Assembly: GCA_009823395.1 (NCBI GenBank) | Contig: CM020511.1 | Span: forward strand, 22,473,001-22,537,000 | Direction of reading: 5' to 3' | DNA from: Thamnaconus septentrionalis | Lineage: Eukaryota; Chordata; Actinopteri; Tetraodontiformes; Monacanthidae | Length of the DNA stretch: 64,000 nucleotides | In this document: positions 24,741-37,966 of the stretch, one piece after another | Position numbering within the stretch: position 1 is the first letter of the stretch | How the letters are laid out: every line of letters begins with the position of its first letter | Made by a program: the position numbers and the translations under genes | Notes under the pieces: generated by a model | The model's database searches: none | Told to the model about the DNA's origin: nothing | What the model saw: only the letters and a program-made list of their open reading frames with translations

Positions 24741-25385
24741 TACTGTCAGGCCGAGACTCGAAGCAGGACTAAGATGCAGAGAGCTCAGGTTTATCAGTCT
24801 TATATTTAGCACAAGCAATTGTCCCCTAAACCGAATGACAAAGCAAAGGGCTATGAAAGACCTACAGGGTCTAACCTGTCACTAAAAACCTAAACAAAAA
24901 GCATGACAACTAAAAATTACTCCTAAGAGCGAAAAAGGGATAAAGAGCTACGGAGAGGAAAAAAACTAGGAACAAAAAAATCATTCTCTAAGAGGATTCA
25001 CAAAATCACTCACACAGAGGACATAAAAGGGCAATGAAAAACAACAGAAATGAAAATCCGAAACAAAACAGAAAACATCAACAAAAAAAACACTCACAAG
25101 GAGGAGGCACAAAGCTAACAGCAAAACCTAATGGAAGAACCTGAACTAAGGGCAAAATTTAACAAACAAAAGTCACGAGTCTCGAAGATCAAAAGTGGCT
25201 ACTTGAAAAGGCTGTTGCTGTGAGCAGGCTCGGGTGCATCGGGTGACGGACGAAGACAGTCTGGCACAAGACAAGGGAGACGCAGACTAAGTAAACACAC
25301 AACGTAATGACACAGAGGTGGAGACAATAGGTAATTGGGTCAGACGCACAGGTGGAAGGGAATGTGATCTGAAACGAGAGGAAGG
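24741..25385. repeat. probable repeat-derived sequence flanking the Ty3 fragment
   Basis: A/C-rich, gene-free sequence starts directly beside the RNase H fragment. It has several phrases that I associate with dispersed fish repeats, for example GAGCAGGCTCGGGTGCATCG and GGTGGAGACAATAGG. I could not find matching terminal repeats, so LTR status is unproven. Confidence 0.35.
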
Positions 25386-25599
25386 TTGGTTCTTCAAAAT
25401 AAAACAGGAAGTTATAGTCCACACTCTTTAGTAACAGGAGCAGAATCATTGTTGGCAGCGTGCCGCAAAAAAATATTATAAATAAATAAAATCTGTGCAG
25501 TGGAAATCTCCAGATCTCAGAGGATAAAGCAGAAAAGCAAATGTGTTGACATGCTTCTTGTGTGACCCTAAAATTCACCATGACCCGCCTTCATCAGGG

Positions 25600-26702
25600 C
25601 ACTTTGGACCGTTTGACCGCGATCTCCTGTCAGCCCATCAGGTTCGTCAGGCTTCTCATGGCAGCGATGGCCTGTGGTGGGGAGCCCGTTATAACTGACC
25701 CGTAACATGTGGCCCGACTGCAACTAAATTGTTGCTGAATTATTGATACCGTGGCGTCGGTGCGCTTTGCTAGTGGGGGCATGAAAGGGAGCCGACAAGG
25801 GAATGGTCCGCTAATTTTATGTGGAAGCCTCAGGGCACATTCCTCCCCGCGAAGACCAAACATATTGACAGATGTGTGTAGGGGGAGCGGCTGTATATGA
25901 TATCGGCCTCGACACCGGAGGAGAGTGTGAGTGTGGCTCTTCCATATAGAACGGACCTCAGGATTTTCATGTCTTGTTTACCCCCGTTCTTCTGTGAATG
26001 TTGCTCGACAATCGAAGGAGTTTGAGTACTGATCCAGTTGGATCAAAGAAACTTGTGTAACATTAATGTGACACACACACACCCTTGTCACTTCCTCTAG
26101 ATTGTTCTCTATCCTTGAGCTAGAAACTTTTCTCCTTTCCAGGAGAACGTGTCAGAAAGCGAAAAGCCACAATGGGCAAAGTCACACCGGTGTCAGCATT
26201 CTGTTGTCAGTTCTATCTGAGCAGACTGATGGTTCTTCACTAAAAGAAGAGGCTAATTGACCTTGGCCAGAACGCTAGGGCATACCACGGATCACTATAC
26301 ACCAAATGAAGCATGGAGCCAATTGGGAAGTCTCGTCCTCAACCTGCTTCCAGTGTGACCCGGACCGATATGTTTGCCCACCTAGATTCTCTCTGGAGAT
26401 CATCTCCCTCTCTCTCGCCTGGAGTTTTGTCACTTTGCTCTTTCCTCAAGATCATCACGTAAAAAATGCACAAGCCCGATTGTGGTTCATTAGATTAACG
26501 AAATTATTGCCAATGAGCCGAACCACTTGGCACTTGTCTTGGACCAAGATTGGATTTTGATGAAGGGGGGAAGCGAGCCGTTTAGAGGAGGTGCGGCTCC
26601 TCGGGGAGAGGGGCCACACTTGACGACTGACGACCGCCGATCTGGTTGGGGCTAATTTCTCCAGAAGTGTCAGAGAGCCCTTTGTGTCCTCAGTGCACTT
26701 TT

Positions 26703-26766
<64 letters not shown>

Positions 26767-28900
26767 GTCTCACTCACACACTCTCGGAATTGTGATGACC
26801 GTGCCTTGGGGCGACAGAGACACCTTGAGGAGCGCCCACCTTTAAATCCGCCGCTCCGTGACTTCAACCATGACCCCTCGCTGGAGGGATCCCTCAGGCG
26901 AGATTTAAACGAGCTCCCCCAGGTCCGCCGTGGCCATCGCCGCCGCCGCTCCCCTTCTCTCGGTCACATTTTTGAAAGATGCCGATTGGCCCCCTTCACA
27001 CCCTCCCCACCCCCACCCTTAGTGTCTAGTGTTTATCTTGGATTGTAGAGGGAAGGGAGTGTTTTGGTTGAATTGATATGAAAATGTACAAATGTGTGGC
27101 AAATGTGGCCATGACAGCCATGTTGTATGACACCGACGTCAGAATTAGTTGGTTGCCTCGACAGAGAGAGGATCTTTCCATCTTTATTCTGATTAAAAGG
27201 GGATTCCAATCTCTCAGCTAAACAGAAAACACACCTTTATTCCCCTCATGACACACACGTCATGTGACTGCAAGTGCCCCCCTACAACTGCAGCATTTTC
27301 TTTTTCATCTAGCGTTAAATACTATTGCCTACATTTTTGTGATTCCTTTTTCTCTCTCTCTTCCTCTCTCTTTTGCTATTATGGAGGACGAACGGCAAGA
27401 AGAGCATACAATATACAGGCTATTGATCCACGCCCATCACTGCAGAAAAAAAAAGTCCGTTTAGAGGGGGGTTGTGGGTGAGCGCAGTGCATGTACGTGT
27501 GTGGGGGGGTGGGGTTAGGGGGGTTGTAGAGGGAGTGGGGGGCACTGGACACGGCAATCGATAACCTACTCTATCAGCCGTTTCTATGGCAACCGGCCGA
27601 GCAAGGACAGAGGGCTGCCATGCATTTTGCACCTGTCTATTTCATAAACCTATTGTGATAATGAAAGTGTCGGGGAAACAAATGCCAAGGTGACAGAGGG
27701 CTCCGGCCGCCAACCTGCCGTCGACTCCCACAATTAGAGAATTTACACAAAGGTTGATAGCCGGCCGGCAGGAGGAGGAAACAGCAAGCGAGGGCAAGGG
27801 TTTTTTTTGTTTTTTTTCCCCCCTGACAACCTCCTTGTCCTCTCTCCCTCACGTGGGCCGGAAGGACGTCGCCTGGAAGGCAAAATGGCAGCTCCAGCAG
27901 TACGTGGATTTAGGGGTATTTTTCCTTTTTTACCAGGAAAGAACGACTGATGATGGAGCCAAAATCGTCTGTCGTTTTTCTTTGTCGACAGAGGCCTATC
28001 TTTTTTTGTGGTTGACCCCAAATTGAAGGTCAAGCAACACCATCAGTGTCCCTGGCTGCCCACTCTCCCTGGTTTAATATAGGCGGTAGGGAGAGAAACT
28101 AAATGCAGTGGGGTTAGAGAAGGAAAAGGGGGCGGCAAAATCATTGTATTGGCTGGTCTTGAGCAAATTATCTTGTTTACAAGGCAGTCAGAGGATGGCG
28201 CTACAGTCAGTCGAGACTGAAAACATAGCAACCTGGTGTCAGAATACAGGTCGAGGAATTCCTCAAAATCACGTTTTCTATAAAGGGAACGGAAAATTGC
28301 GACGCTAGTCTCCCCAGACTCGGGATAAGATAGGAAATTACACAAATGTTCAATCCCAGGTGTCTTTTTCTTGGTGTGTGCATTTTGAACATCCTGGATC
28401 GTGGCCCGGTTCGGTAGATTAAATTTAAATAATTTCCAGTTCAAGTGTACATTTTCTGCTGATTAACATATTAGATTATTAATAGAATTCGGAACGCAGA
28501 GTAGATGTCTTACTACTCAGCTAAGCATTGTGTGTTGGTGTCAGCATTACACAACATCATTACGCTAGCTGGAAAAGCTCTCTTTTTATTTTTTTTTTAT
28601 TTTTTATTTCTTGGCAAAATGACCTGGAAGTTTCCTGGAATTTTCAAGTCTCAAGTCATTTTCGAAGAACAGGTTGTGGATTCAGATGCTGGATTCCATG
28701 GAATATTATTTGTCCTTAAGGACTTAAGAAGATCTTTGTTTCCTTGATGTTCCACTTGTTATTGCCACCAGGCCCTGTTGTCACGCTTAACAACGAAGAC
28801 TCACTCTCATCACCTCTCCAAGAGAGTTGTTTGCAGGTGAATACAGCTGATAAATGTTAAGCGCCTAACAAATTCTTTAACATCACCCGAAAAAAACATG
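25600..28900. other. intergenic region, no gene recognised
   Basis: Complex, largely non-repetitive sequence with one long CT microsatellite (26705-26770) and short biased frames. No exon-like homology was seen. The block at about 26830-26990 is GC-rich and could be regulatory, but this is not supported by any specific motif. Confidence 0.5.
26705..26770. repeat. (CT)n microsatellite
   Basis: About 25 uninterrupted CT units followed by degraded copies; it encodes poly Arg-Glu in an artefactual minus-strand frame. Confidence 0.97.
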
Positions 28901-29084
28901 TGAGCTGAATTGAGTGTGAATTCAGCTCATGCTTTTGCAGCGTTTTTGACCCATTGACCCGCTGTCCTGATCGCCTCCGGGTTGACTAGGAAAATTCAGC
29001 AGGCTGAGTCAGACAGAGCATGAGGAAGAACTCGACAACGAGACAGCGAGCACGAGGTTGAACTCCCAACCCTCTTTGAACCAT

Positions 29085-29225
29085 TAAACTCATCTGCGGC
29101 AGAGCCGTTTTCGCTACTGATCCCTGTGAGAACGGGAAGGGATACCGTGATCCGGGGCCGCCATTGATCATGTGCTGTATTGATCGCTATTCGAAAGCAG
29201 CCGCAGCTGAAAATTCGGCATCGAA
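29085..29225. promoter_or_regulatory. candidate noncoding regulatory island with two ATTGAT sites
   Basis: Low-repeat sequence with mixed composition and two ATTGATC motifs (29163 and 29179), the core of Onecut/HNF6 binding sites. It lies far upstream of the ONECUT gene. The regulatory role is inferred from motif content only. Confidence 0.25.
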
Positions 29226-32029
29226 AAAGGGAAAGAGAGGGAGAGAGTGAGATCGGGTGAGCGAGGAAGCGAGGAAGTGAGGGCGGGAGGGACTTGAGAC
29301 AATCAGCTGTGGCTTACTGCCTTGCTCGGTGGCGTTGGACCAGCTGCATGTGTCCACTGATGCATTCTGGCCCCCTTTTTCCCCCCTTCCACAAATGCAA
29401 CAGTCGTGCGTATCCAATCGGAGGCCACAGTTGGGACCTACAGCAGGGCAAGTAGGGTGCTGCGGCTTGGTGGGCAGGCGGCCACAGCACCCCACTCATC
29501 CTGCTGCACTCCAGGCACTATTGTGTTTGGCGGGCTGTGACAGTGAGCTATTGACAGACACGTGGCTCTGTGTTCGCGGCGTTGGGAGAGGGGAGGGGGA
29601 TGGGTGGTGGACGGGGTTTTCTGGTCACTGCGCTGACCCCTGACGGCCTGTCCACGCTCCGGCCTTCATTGTTGGAGGAGGTGGTAGAGGGGGGGTTGAG
29701 AGGCAGAGCGATGACCCCTGGTTTCCTCCTATTTGGATTCTCCCCCATCTCCCCTGAGTGGCCTCACCCCTCCCGACTCATCCGTCCCCTCCCCTGTGCA
29801 CCCACCCACCCCTCATCCACACACACACACTCCACCTCATGCCGATCAATGACAGTTTCATGTGGCTTCTCTGGGCCTGCAGTGACGTGTGTCCTATTGA
29901 TTTATCGACATTACTCCAGGCAAGCCAGCCCCCCTTTCGCCCCAACCCCAGCCCAAGCCCCTGCCCCCCTCTCAACAGGCATCCAGCAGAGCCAGGGCTT
30001 GTCCCCATGCCAATATAACCAACTGTACCATCAGCTCTCTGGAAGCTGCATTGGATCAACTGTATTTTCATGCGCAAGTACATATGTCGTAGGGAATTCT
30101 TTTAAAAGCCCCCCTCCCTTCCCCAATCCACACACACACACACACTATGTCCCCTCCCTTTTTCCCACCCCCAGCGCTGCTCCTGTAATGGGGACAATAC
30201 AAGAAGTGAGACACTCTGGCATCACAAAAAAAAACAAAAAAACACATTTAACCGTCACCTCCGATTTCCACAGGCGACCATTTCCACTTTTATGGTTAAG
30301 AGGTTCCTTTTTTTGGCACCGTGTCAGCGTCATGCCTCCGTGGCCATGGCTCATCCTCGTGGCTATTGCTCTCATCTGTCCCTCTTCCTGTCTTTTACAA
30401 GAGTTGTATTGAGGGAGGGGGTGGAAATCAGACAAGCTCATCCTTTTTACCCCCAAGGCTCTCCTGTGTCCAGTGAAAGGCCAGAATATCCTCAGAGGGG
30501 AGGGGAAGAGGGCAGCTGGACACTCCCCGTGACCTGGCTCGCTGCTAATGTGGGATGGGGGGGGTTCCAGTACCATTAGGATAGGACCACAGCGATGGCA
30601 GCTGGCTTCAGAAAAGGAGAAGTAAGTACGGGGCGGTAGTAGTTGGTGGTGGGGGGGTTGGACTCAGAGATCAGTGACCTGGCCACAGTATCCAGCTGGG
30701 GGGTCATTTCACAGCCACATGCTGTACGACCATCTGGAAATCTTTCAAGCCTCCTCCACAGGGTCAGCAGCATCATCTCCTTAGTGGCGGCCCAGGGAGG
30801 AGGACGCCGACACAACGAAAAGTCAAGAAATCTGTCGGCCCTAATCAGGAGAGTGGCCGCTGTGCTTGGCAGGGAGGCCGGCCGGCCGGCTGCCCCTGCT
30901 GTCACCATTGCACATCTGTTCAAAAACACCACAAAGTGTCATCAAAGGTCTTCTTCTTCTCCATTACTGTACCATGCGTTGAGGCGGTGGCTGGTGTCCC
31001 TCTTTTTCTGAACACCACAGTTTGAAGTAGAGACTGTCAAATTCCTTCATGTGCTTCCCCAGAATTGTATGCAAATAAAAGCGTAGGAACTTGGTGTTTT
31101 TCCGTACTTTGAGATTCAATCGGATCAGATTTTTTTTTTCACCCAGTCTTGTAATTGATACTATCCAGCTACGGTGTCTGTGTCAGACAATGATATATCA
31201 TGGCCTTCAACAAAACAACTTATTGTTGTCCTTTTGCTCTTCACTTAACTAGAGAAATATCCACTTCTGATAAAATGTACAACTTTTAGATACATTATCT
31301 TGAGTGAGATCACCAGATTTGCCAAAAAAAAAAAAAAAAAAAGCAAACGCAAAAGGGCCAATCATATGACACCAGAATTGAATTGCATTGCTTCCAAGCA
31401 CTTTGAAGTCAAGGATGTTGAAAAACAGTTTCAGTTTTGGCAGACAGATGGTACGAATGGTTTGTTGTGATTGTTGTTGCACTGCATTTGAAAGTCCGAA
31501 TGATCAAGACTACAAGAGGTTCTTTGTAGTTTTGCTATAAATGTGTGATGGCTTTTTTTTTTTTTGAGGCAAAAATCCAATGGCTCTTGTTTAAATGAGC
31601 AGAAGAAGTCGACTCAATCAGCGGGACAAATGGATCAGCAGATTCTCTTTTCACTGAGCCACTCAGTCTGATCGCAGAACAGATTAGCACTGGTTTGCTG
31701 TCGCTGCTAACCTCCACCTCCACTGTTTCCTCCTCCTCTCCCTCCTCCTCCGCTTTCTCCTGCTTCTCCTCCTCCTCCTCCACCACTACCACCTACACCT
31801 CCGATCCTTCCATCATTCCCTCCTCCTGTCCTAAACTGTTTATGGTGATCAAATTCTGCCCATCCTCCCTGTGTGATCGGAGGGAGATCAGGGTTGCTGA
31901 CCCCCAGGCCTGATTGTAGAGGTTGCAGAGGTTGAACCTCCATAATAAATAGAGGTCCCTCTAAAGAGATCTGACCCCCTTTGGATGCTTCTATGAGCCT
32001 TAAAAGTCTTTTTTTTTGGGGGGGGGGAG

Positions 32030-32200
32030 GGTCCCCACCTTAATTCCTTTAAGGTTTATCATTGTGCGGCTAATGAAAGTGATCTCTGCGTCTATGTCTG
32101 ATCGCTCTCTAATTAGATTCACATAGACCCATGTGGAAATGATCCAGAGGACGAGCCAGGGGAGGATTGGAGTGGTGGAGTTATTACTCCCAGAAAACGT
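32030..32200. promoter_or_regulatory. candidate noncoding regulatory island
   Basis: A non-repetitive block with homeodomain-type TAATTAG (near 32110) and TTTATCATTG-type motifs, set between low-complexity stretches. It looks like a conserved noncoding element by composition only. Confidence 0.22.
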
Positions 32201-33084
32201 GCTGAAAGAAAATTCATGCAGGATGGGAGATGGCGGGGCGGTGGCGGGGCGGTTGGGGGCGGGAGGAGCAACGGCAAGTGTGTAATCTCTGGTCAGCACT
32301 TCCCCACGGGCAAGAAAAGGAATCCTCCTCTGAAATTTGATTAATTGCCATCTCTCCGCTTCTCAATCCAAAATATTGGTGGAAATGGAGGCGGGTTTGA
32401 CAAGGCAGATACATCAGAACTCACGCTGCCGCAGAGGCATTTTCTTGCCCCGTAACACGATATCTGTGTACGGGGAAGGTGGTGGAACAGCCAGAACTGC
32501 ATTGTCTTCATTTGGCCATAATGAGGGAGCCGTGGGGAAGGGAGGAAGGGACGATGGGGGAGAGCTGTAGTCATCTGACCAGCCAGCCAGCCAGGCAGGC
32601 ATGCAGCGCTAGCTCGGGCCGAGGCATATCGATTGATTTCCCAATAGCCTCTGGTCCACGAGCAGCGAACCCTGGCCCCGGTTGCTAGGTGACCACTTTG
32701 TCCAAGATGGAGAGTAGGGTGATGGAGGGTGACAGCAGCTCTGAGGGGGTCAGCGGGGCCGCTGGTCACTCCGAAGAAGACACCCACCCACCCACCCACC
32801 ATCACCCCCATCTAGGACCTGCTGGACACGCAAATATAAGTGCAGTGAAACTGGACCTGAGCTGGCCGGGAGTGATGAGCCAAGCAGGAATACAGGAAGA
32901 CACCACACCAGCAGGGAGAGGGAGCGGGGGATGGGGGAAGCAGGAGGGGGGCGTCGCCCGCCACCTTTGCAGATCAATGCAGTCTGCAGGTCTGCTGCTG
33001 CAGTCGTGCATGCGAGTCTGTTCCGAGCCGCCACGTACCACAGCATAGCAAGCAGGGAAAAGGGATATCAGGACGATGGCGTTT

Positions 33085-33215
33085 GTTGGTTTTTTTAGCT
33101 TCCCGACAGAAATGTTTACGACTCGCAGCAGGTTGATTGGTTCCCATTGACCACATATGAAAATATTGATCGGGCAAACAAAGAGCCATTCAGATGGTCA
33201 CCCGCTGAAATGGTA
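33085..33215. promoter_or_regulatory. candidate noncoding regulatory island
   Basis: A complex, low-repeat block containing TTGATTGG, CCATTGACC, AATATTGATCGG (Onecut-like core) and an E-box CAGATGG in about 130 bases. Assignment rests on motif density alone. Confidence 0.25.
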
Positions 33216-33741
33216 TGGCCTTAAATTTAAAGATGAAGGATATTGCATTTTGTCACCCTCGCAGTAAAAACAGGTTAGCAGTTAGCGATGCCATTTTGAG
33301 CCAAATGTGCAATTTGCCGGGTCGTAAAAAAAAAAATAAAAATGAGAGGAATTTATTTCTGCTGTTCTGTCCAAATAGAAATGCACAGCGTGGTGGAGAT
33401 CCGACACAGGGAGGGGGTATGTTGCAAATAAAATGCAAGGTGATAAAATGAAGTTCTTCACTATGTGCACATTTGCAGGGGAAGAAAATATAAAAGAGCA
33501 AAAAAAGTTCAATTTTTTTGCACCAAGCCGACCAATCAAGCAAACAGAGGAGGGGTGGCTGGGCCAGAGTGGGCACGTGCACTAAAGAAAAACACTGTAA
33601 ACATGAACCGGCCGTAATCCATATCATGTATTCTGGTGTGATCCATGGGGCTGCCACGCTTTTCTACATATCGATTGTTCCACTGCGCGAGTGAAAAATG
33701 ATACAGCGGAGCAGAAAGGAAGAAGACAAAACCAGGAGGAG

Positions 33742-33742
<1 letters not shown>

Positions 33743-33780
<38 letters not shown>
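33743..33780. repeat. (GT)n microsatellite
   Basis: About 19 GT units. Confidence 0.95.
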
Positions 33781-33781
<1 letters not shown>

Positions 33782-34184
33782 TGTGGGAGACAAATGTAAA
33801 AGGATCTACATCACACTATGAGTGCCTGCACTCAGAAGGACATTACCAGAAGGCAAAGAGAAGCAGCACAGGAAGGGATGTGAGGATGTTTTTTTTTTTT
33901 TAGTGTGTGTCTTTGAATGTGTGTGTGCGTGCTGGGTTAAAGGTCACAGGGAGAAACCCATCTGAAAGGCCACCTCACTCTGCGCTGTGCTGCGGCGCCT
34001 TCTTTGCCTTGTTCTTCCTCCTCCATGTGATGGAGCTCCGCCTTCATCCCGTGCCCAGCCTCTCATGTCCTCCTCAGAAAGAGCGCCGGCGTGGTATTTT
34101 TTTTAACTTTATGTCTGTTGAAGTTCCAAGTTCCATGTCCCGAGGAGGGACGACTTATATGTGTCTCTGTTTGTGTGTGTGCAG

Positions 34185-34186
<2 letters not shown>

Positions 34187-34239
<53 letters not shown>
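34187..34239. repeat. (TG)n microsatellite
   Basis: About 26 TG units. Confidence 0.95.
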
Positions 34240-34241
<2 letters not shown>

Positions 34242-34841
34242 CCCTCTCATCCCGTCTATTAATAATATTGCAAAGAGGCGGAGGGAGGATGGGGAGTGCG
34301 AGGGGGCGGGGGGTGGAGTGTTTGCTTTGGTACGAGGCGAGATGTTTCAGTGTTTGCAGCCCTAAGCTGTGAGTATTCAGCTCTTAAATACCCCCCTCCC
34401 CCTCACCTCCCCACTGACTCCAAACTATCTCCTGGCCTTCAGGGCTGCCTGGACCTCCCTGGTCAAATATCCACATCCACCTTGAACAGTTGCTGGCAAG
34501 CAAAACGCTAGAAAATGGGAGAGTTTAGGGGCCTGCTGTGGGAGAGAGAGAGAGAGAGAGGGAGAAACGTGTGTGCATCTCAAAGTGTTTTTGTTTTTTT
34601 TGGTGGGGGGGTTGGAAAATCTGTCGTGTCTGCCTTTCTGTTTTGTCTCCAAAACACTTGAAATTTTGGACGTCTAAGCAAGACAATCACCAACACCTGA
34701 GTACCATTTTTATTTTTCATAAAATATCTAAAATATTGGCATATATACTGTAGTCTATGCCTATCTATATATAAGATTTCGGGAGCCATATATATATTAC
34801 AGGCTTTTCAGAGAGGAAAGTTTCACTCAGAAGCAAGAAAC

Positions 34842-35155
34842 ACTTTGACAGACAGTAACTGCACCTGGTTTTGGCTGGCGGTGTTTCCGTCTGTCAAAGT
34901 GCGTGCGGACACGAGCGCAAACTCTTTCTGGATCTGCCGCTGTTTGAACGAGGCATATTTACATAGAAGGTAACGACTCATTTAAATACATTCAAATGAG
35001 TCTGGTGCAGCCCTGCCGCTACCTGCGCCTCGTCGCATTTTCCGCCGATTTTCACGTTTGCCTCTGTGGATCGGAATCACTGTTTTTGGCGCCATTTACA
35101 CAGATTTTCTGGCGCAAAAGCCGGGCAATCTCTTTGTGGATCTGGCCCAGAGTTC
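34842..35155. repeat. hairpin-bearing, possibly MITE-like or conserved segment
   Basis: The segment opens with an 11-bp inverted repeat (CTTTGACAGAC ... GTCTGTCAAAG) with a roughly 33-base loop. A second near-palindrome follows at 34977-35000 (CTCATTT ... AAATGAG). A phrase resembling CTCTTTGTGGATCTGGCC occurs twice, near 34920 and 35130, in direct orientation. It may be a non-autonomous repeat or a structured noncoding element. No terminal target duplication was established. Confidence 0.3.
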
Positions 35156-35574
35156 CAACAATTGAATGATTATACTGTTCAGTTTTTAAAACATTTTACA
35201 GCTTATACTGTTTACAAATACCTTACATCCTTATATCCTTATTCCCTATTCCAGTCCGGTCCAGGCTTCAGTGGATCAGCTGGGATTTATTCAAAATACA
35301 AATTCATCAGACGCCGTATTTTAGCCCTCTGTTTGCAACCTATCCCGCTGAAACCGATGCTTTGTCTGAACCTTCCACATGTTCAGAAACCAACACCTGG
35401 CCGGGGGTGAGGATGTCACCTGCCCTGGGAGAGGTATCGGCTTGGGCCCTTTTGTGATGTCACAGAGGGCAGATTTCCAGAGGTGCAGGATGAACTCTCT
35501 CATTTCTGAATAGAAGGACAATTTAGCAAAGGAAAATCTGGGGGCCTTTAATTTAAGCTGAGGCCTGGAACCAG

Positions 35575-35575
<1 letters not shown>

Positions 35576-35642
<67 letters not shown>

Positions 35643-35646
35643 GTGT
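35576..35646. repeat. (GT)n microsatellite
   Basis: About 35 GT units with one interruption. Confidence 0.96.
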
Positions 35647-35674
35647 TTGGCAAGAGGAGAGGGGGGAGGCTGGA

Positions 35675-35750
35675 GATGGTATCAATCGCCAGGCCGGGGC
35701 CATTGAATGTATTGATTAGTTACCTTTCTTATTAACATGCTGATTAAAGA
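35675..35750. promoter_or_regulatory. candidate regulatory island with three Onecut-like cores
   Basis: Within 50 bases there are ATCAATCG (35681), CATTGAAT (35701) and TATTGATTAG (35710). The last fits the Onecut/HNF6 preference for ATTGATT with flanking A/T. Purine tracts and a long GT run lie on either side. Functional status is inferred. Confidence 0.3.
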
Positions 35751-36148
35751 GCGAAAAGGGGGAGAGAGAGAGAGAGAGAGAGAGAGTGAGAGAGAGAGGA
35801 GCGAGAGGGAGAGGGTAGCGGAGGAGAGGACGGACAAGGCGGCACTTGCTCCTCGCTTCGCCTCGGACCACCTCGGACACAGGGATGGAGAGAGAGGCCG
35901 CCGCCATCGCTGAGGGAAGGATCCAGAGTGGATTTAACAGCCGGAGCGCAGGATCTAGAATGGTTGGGAAGGGGAGGAGGGGGAGAGGTGAGTGTGTGGA
36001 GGTGGAGGGGTGAGGGCTGGGTGGTGGTGGAAGGTGAGGATGGGAGGGTTGGGGGTTTGGGGGGGTGGGGGGGGGCTCACCCTGACTGGAAAAACCAAGG
36101 AAGGGTAAAGAGTCAAAGCCCTGCTGCTGCCTTCGATCCCCCACCGAG

Positions 36149-36195
<47 letters not shown>

Positions 36196-36550
36196 TGAGA
36201 CTGACAGGCCGTGGCAGGTAAAAAAAAAAAAAAAAAAAAAAAAACAGCAGCATGCATTATGGCCGCAGAAAATAGCTCGGCGTCTGCATGATCAATACTG
36301 CTCTTAATGTGTGTGTGTGTGTGTGTATTTCCAGGAAGTGACCGTGTTAAGCAGCGAGTGATTCCTCAAGATGTATCACCAACTGAGCAGGTCGTTTATT
36401 TATTTCTTTTAATTCCAAGAGGGACAGAGAGGTGTGAATGGCGGGTGGGGGCGGAGTCGTTTTCCACCGCATGTGTTTGGGTGTTTCTGCATGTTTGTCA
36501 GTGTGTTTGTTGGGAGATGAGGGAGGACGCTGCAGATCTGCATGGTCAGC

Positions 36551-36551
<1 letters not shown>

Positions 36552-36582
<31 letters not shown>

Positions 36583-36746
36583 TATGTGTGTATCTACATT
36601 GTTGTCATCACTGCAGTCCCAGTCTCTCCCGTTGTGTTTCATATCTGATGTGTGTGTGTGTGTGTGTGTGTGCGTGCGTGTTTATGTGTGTATTTACATT
36701 GTTGTCATCACTGCAGTCCCAGTCTCTCCCGTTGTGTTTCATATAT

Positions 36747-36826
<80 letters not shown>

Positions 36827-36910
36827 AGATTGAGCGTGTGTGCAAAGGTGGTGAACTATGGAGGCCGCACACAGGCCTCATTTACTTGGAGTGTGTGTGT
36901 GTGTGTGTTC
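36552..36910. repeat. GT microsatellite cluster with a 100-bp tandem duplication
   Basis: A GT run plus a 70-base unique segment occurs twice at an offset of exactly 100 bases (TTTATGTGTGTAT at 36581 and again at 36681). The copies differ at a handful of positions. A long GT run follows at 36749-36824. The pattern indicates a recent unequal-exchange or slippage duplication. Confidence 0.85.
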
Positions 36911-36929
36911 TGCAGAGTCTCGATCTGAT

Positions 36930-37960
36930 CCTGAAATTAGAAACACAAACTGTGAAAGGAGGTTTAATCAGGACGTTGCTGCCCTGTTTTGCAGATTTGC
37001 CGATTAATCTTCACACGTCTCAATATGAGATATTTTTTAATTGCCAAAGCTGTTTGGTAAAACTTAATTTTGCAGCAAATTGTTTGGAGAAATAAAACGG
37101 TAAAAATAGTGAGGTTCAGTTTCATTGTTGTCGCCAGGTTGATTGAGTTCTGATCACAAATAGGAAGCCTAATAGTTTTAAAATCATGCCCATGGATATG
37201 ATTTTAAATTTACATATGTGGATGCATGTATATATGTACATTTTAAATTAAATCAGGTCATGAGCCAATGAAGCAGCACATAATGCAATTGATGATTTGG
37301 CATCTTGCCAGACTGTGTGGTAACATTTAAAAAAATGATTTGGGTTCAAGAAAAGTTAGACTGAAATGCTTCAAGACCAAAAAAAAAAGAAAAAAAAAAG
37401 CAATTTGATTACTACCTTAATGCCCCTAAATCTTTGTAGTTGACTATCATTTTGGAAATCTAGGTCAGACCCTCAGTGCTGCAATTGGGAAAAAAATATT
37501 GTACTTAATTTTAAAAATCCTCTAATTCATATTAATTCTTTAAGCAATTTCTGCTTGATCCCTCTGAACAGTTGAAGTGTTATCTTGTTTTTGCGATGAT
37601 TAATTATTGATTAAAACAACCTACAATTAATTCCAAACTAAGTTAACTTTGAACTCCTCCAAGACAAATATTTTAAATTTCTGTGTTGTTGCTGTTTTCA
37701 TTTTCACAAATTATACATTTGTAAAACATAATTGATGAAGAAAAAGAAAGCAATTCTTTTGGCTTAAAACTCCTGATGACAATAACAAGATTGGACTTTA
37801 AAAAAAAAAATAAAGAAAGGAAAAATACATTTCTACCTCCAGCAGAATACGTAAATGCAAAACTTCTCCACGAGTTTCGGAGGCCACTAATCGTTCAGCT
37901 TCTCTGAAAAAAAAGTATTGCTAATGAGCTGTGATTCGTGGCTCAAGGCAAAAGACAGAG
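36930..37960. other. AT-rich intergenic region, nothing recognised
   Basis: AT-rich sequence with poly-A runs and no long open frame, exon-like homology or clear repeat family. Confidence 0.5.
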
Positions 37961-37964
37961 AGAG

Positions 37965-37966
<2 letters not shown>

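Noticed and set aside
29570..30412. 280-codon plus-strand frame
   Set aside because: Pro/Ser/His-rich compositional frame in G/C-biased sequence, no recognisable domain and no splice context.
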